Of a stretch of DNA of 64,000 nt, positions 63,355-64,000 are shown in pieces. This DNA comes from Bradyrhizobium ontarionense. Lineage in GTDB: Bacteria; Pseudomonadota; Alphaproteobacteria; Rhizobiales; Xanthobacteraceae. A program made the position numbers and the translations under genes. Every line of letters starts with the position of its first letter. Positions within the stretch are counted from its first letter, which is position 1. Location: NCBI RefSeq assembly GCF_021088345.1, contig NZ_CP088156.1, positions 6,262,001 to 6,326,000 of the forward strand, read 5' to 3'. The notes under the pieces are model-generated. The model was not told the DNA's origin, ran no database searches, and saw only the letters and a program-made list of their open reading frames with translations.

Positions 63355-64000
63355 TTGAGTTTCGTCGACAAGCATCAGCTGTGGACCGCTGAACAAACCG
63401 AAGCCGCAGTGCGCATGCGGCGGATCGTGGAAGAGCACGGCCTCACCACCATCCGCTTCTCGTTCCCCGATCAGCACGGCATCCTGCGCGGCAAGACGCT
63501 CACCGTCGATGCCGCGCTGTCCTCGCTGGAGGACGGCTGCTCGATCACCACGACCCTGCTCGCCAAGGACACCTCGCACCGCACGGTGTTTCCGGTGTTC
63601 ACCGCCGGCGGCGGCTTCGGCATGGCCGAGATGCAGGGCGGCAGCGATGCGCTGATGGTCGCCGATCCCACGACCTTCCGTGTGCTGCCGTGGGCACCCG
63701 GCACCGGCTGGGTGCTGTGCGATCTGTACTTCGCAAACGCGACGCCCGTGCCGTTCGCCACGCGCAATCTCTATCGTTCGGCGCTGACGACGCTCGCTCA
63801 GCGCGGCTATCAGTTCAAGGCCGGCCTCGAGGTCGAGTGCCACATCTTCAAGGTCGAGGATCCCAGGCTCGCGCCTGGTGATGCCGGCATGCCCGGGCAG
63901 CCGGGCGTGCCGCCGACGGTCAGCCTGCTGACGCAGGGCTATCAATATCTGACCGAGCAGCGCTTCGATCAGATGGAGCCGGCGCTCGAGATCATCAGGG
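63355..64000 (+). CDS. Glutamine-synthetase-family ligase, 5' part (continues past window)
   Basis: 215 residues visible. It starts at TTG 63355 (SFVDKHQLWTAEQTEAAVRM) with CACGGAG upstream. The N-terminal beta-grasp domain is present (RFSFPDQHGILRGKTLTVDAALSS), followed by the start of the catalytic domain with its Glu-rich metal strand (FKAGLEVECHIFKVEDP). Class I-like glutamine synthetase relatives of this type act as gamma-glutamyl-amine or gamma-glutamylanilide ligases. Position directly after a Rieske oxygenase under an IclR regulator favours a catabolic role. The C-terminal two-thirds lies outside the window. Confidence 0.88.
   Translation, partial: MSFVDKHQLWTAEQTEAAVRMRRIVEEHGLTTIRFSFPDQHGILRGKTLTVDAALSSLEDGCSITTTLLAKDTSHRTVFPVFTAGGGFGMAEMQGGSDALMVADPTTFRVLPWAPGTGWVLCDLYFANATPVPFATRNLYRSALTTLAQRGYQFKAGLEVECHIFKVEDPRLAPGDAGMPGQPGVPPTVSLLTQGYQYLTEQRFDQMEPALEIIR

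Overview
The window is high-GC chromosomal DNA from an alphaproteobacterium, most likely Bradyrhizobium or a close Nitrobacteraceae relative. Evidence: an aa3-type oxidase cluster in the order ctaC-ctaD-ctaB-small ORF-ctaG-ctaE-DUF983-SURF1; an F0 operon of atpI-B-E-b'-b with no F1 genes attached; a Shemin-type 5-aminolevulinate synthase; an IalB-family protein; a rhizobial small beta-barrel porin; and many palindromic intergenic repeats. All assignments come from reading the sequence; no database search was run.

Layout. 1-6.2 kb: 5' part of tldD, then a putative accessory module (GNAT, a TIR-NB-ARC-helical-repeat protein, and an overlapping second GNAT), then an IalB-family gene. 6.7-13.8 kb: aa3 oxidase structural and assembly genes. 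13.9-16.4 kb: MerR regulator with a carboxymuconolactone-decarboxylase-family gene, PhzF, and two small envelope or stress genes. 16.4-17.8 kb: gene-free, filled with repeats. 17.8-22.0 kb: threonine synthase, M16 peptidase, acetyltransferase, exported protein. 22.1-24.8 kb: F0 ATP synthase on the minus strand behind a recognisable promoter. 25-29.7 kb: DsbA-fold isomerase, exported protein, YjbQ, an MHS-family transporter divergent from a LuxR-type response regulator. 29.7-36.8 kb: repeats, a PadR-DUF1700-GIN cassette, a lipase-like hydrolase, RpiB, two genes of unknown role, and an ArsR-SRPBCC pair.

36.8-44.2 kb: two alpha/beta hydrolases (one without its nucleophile), LysR, a HigBA toxin-antitoxin pair, TfoX-like protein, and a very large transporter-like hybrid histidine kinase of the CrbS type. 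44.5-53.3 kb: hemA, an MBL-fold hydrolase, two chemoreceptors (one ending in a PilZ domain) and a porin. 53.4-58 kb: a three-subunit molybdenum aldehyde oxidoreductase operon (PaoABC type) under a divergent TetR regulator whose presumed operator fills the promoter spacer. 58-60.8 kb: a HEPN-like two-gene cassette, a hydrolase, a frameshifted small gene and a gene-poor stretch. 60.8-64 kb: IclR regulator divergent from a Rieske oxygenase, followed by the start of a glutamine-synthetase-family ligase; together these look like a small catabolic locus cut off by the window end.

The strongest candidate for an unusual system is the TIR-NB-ARC protein and its overlapping acetyltransferase at 1.9-5.6 kb, which looks like a single-protein NLR-type immune sensor set between otherwise core genes.
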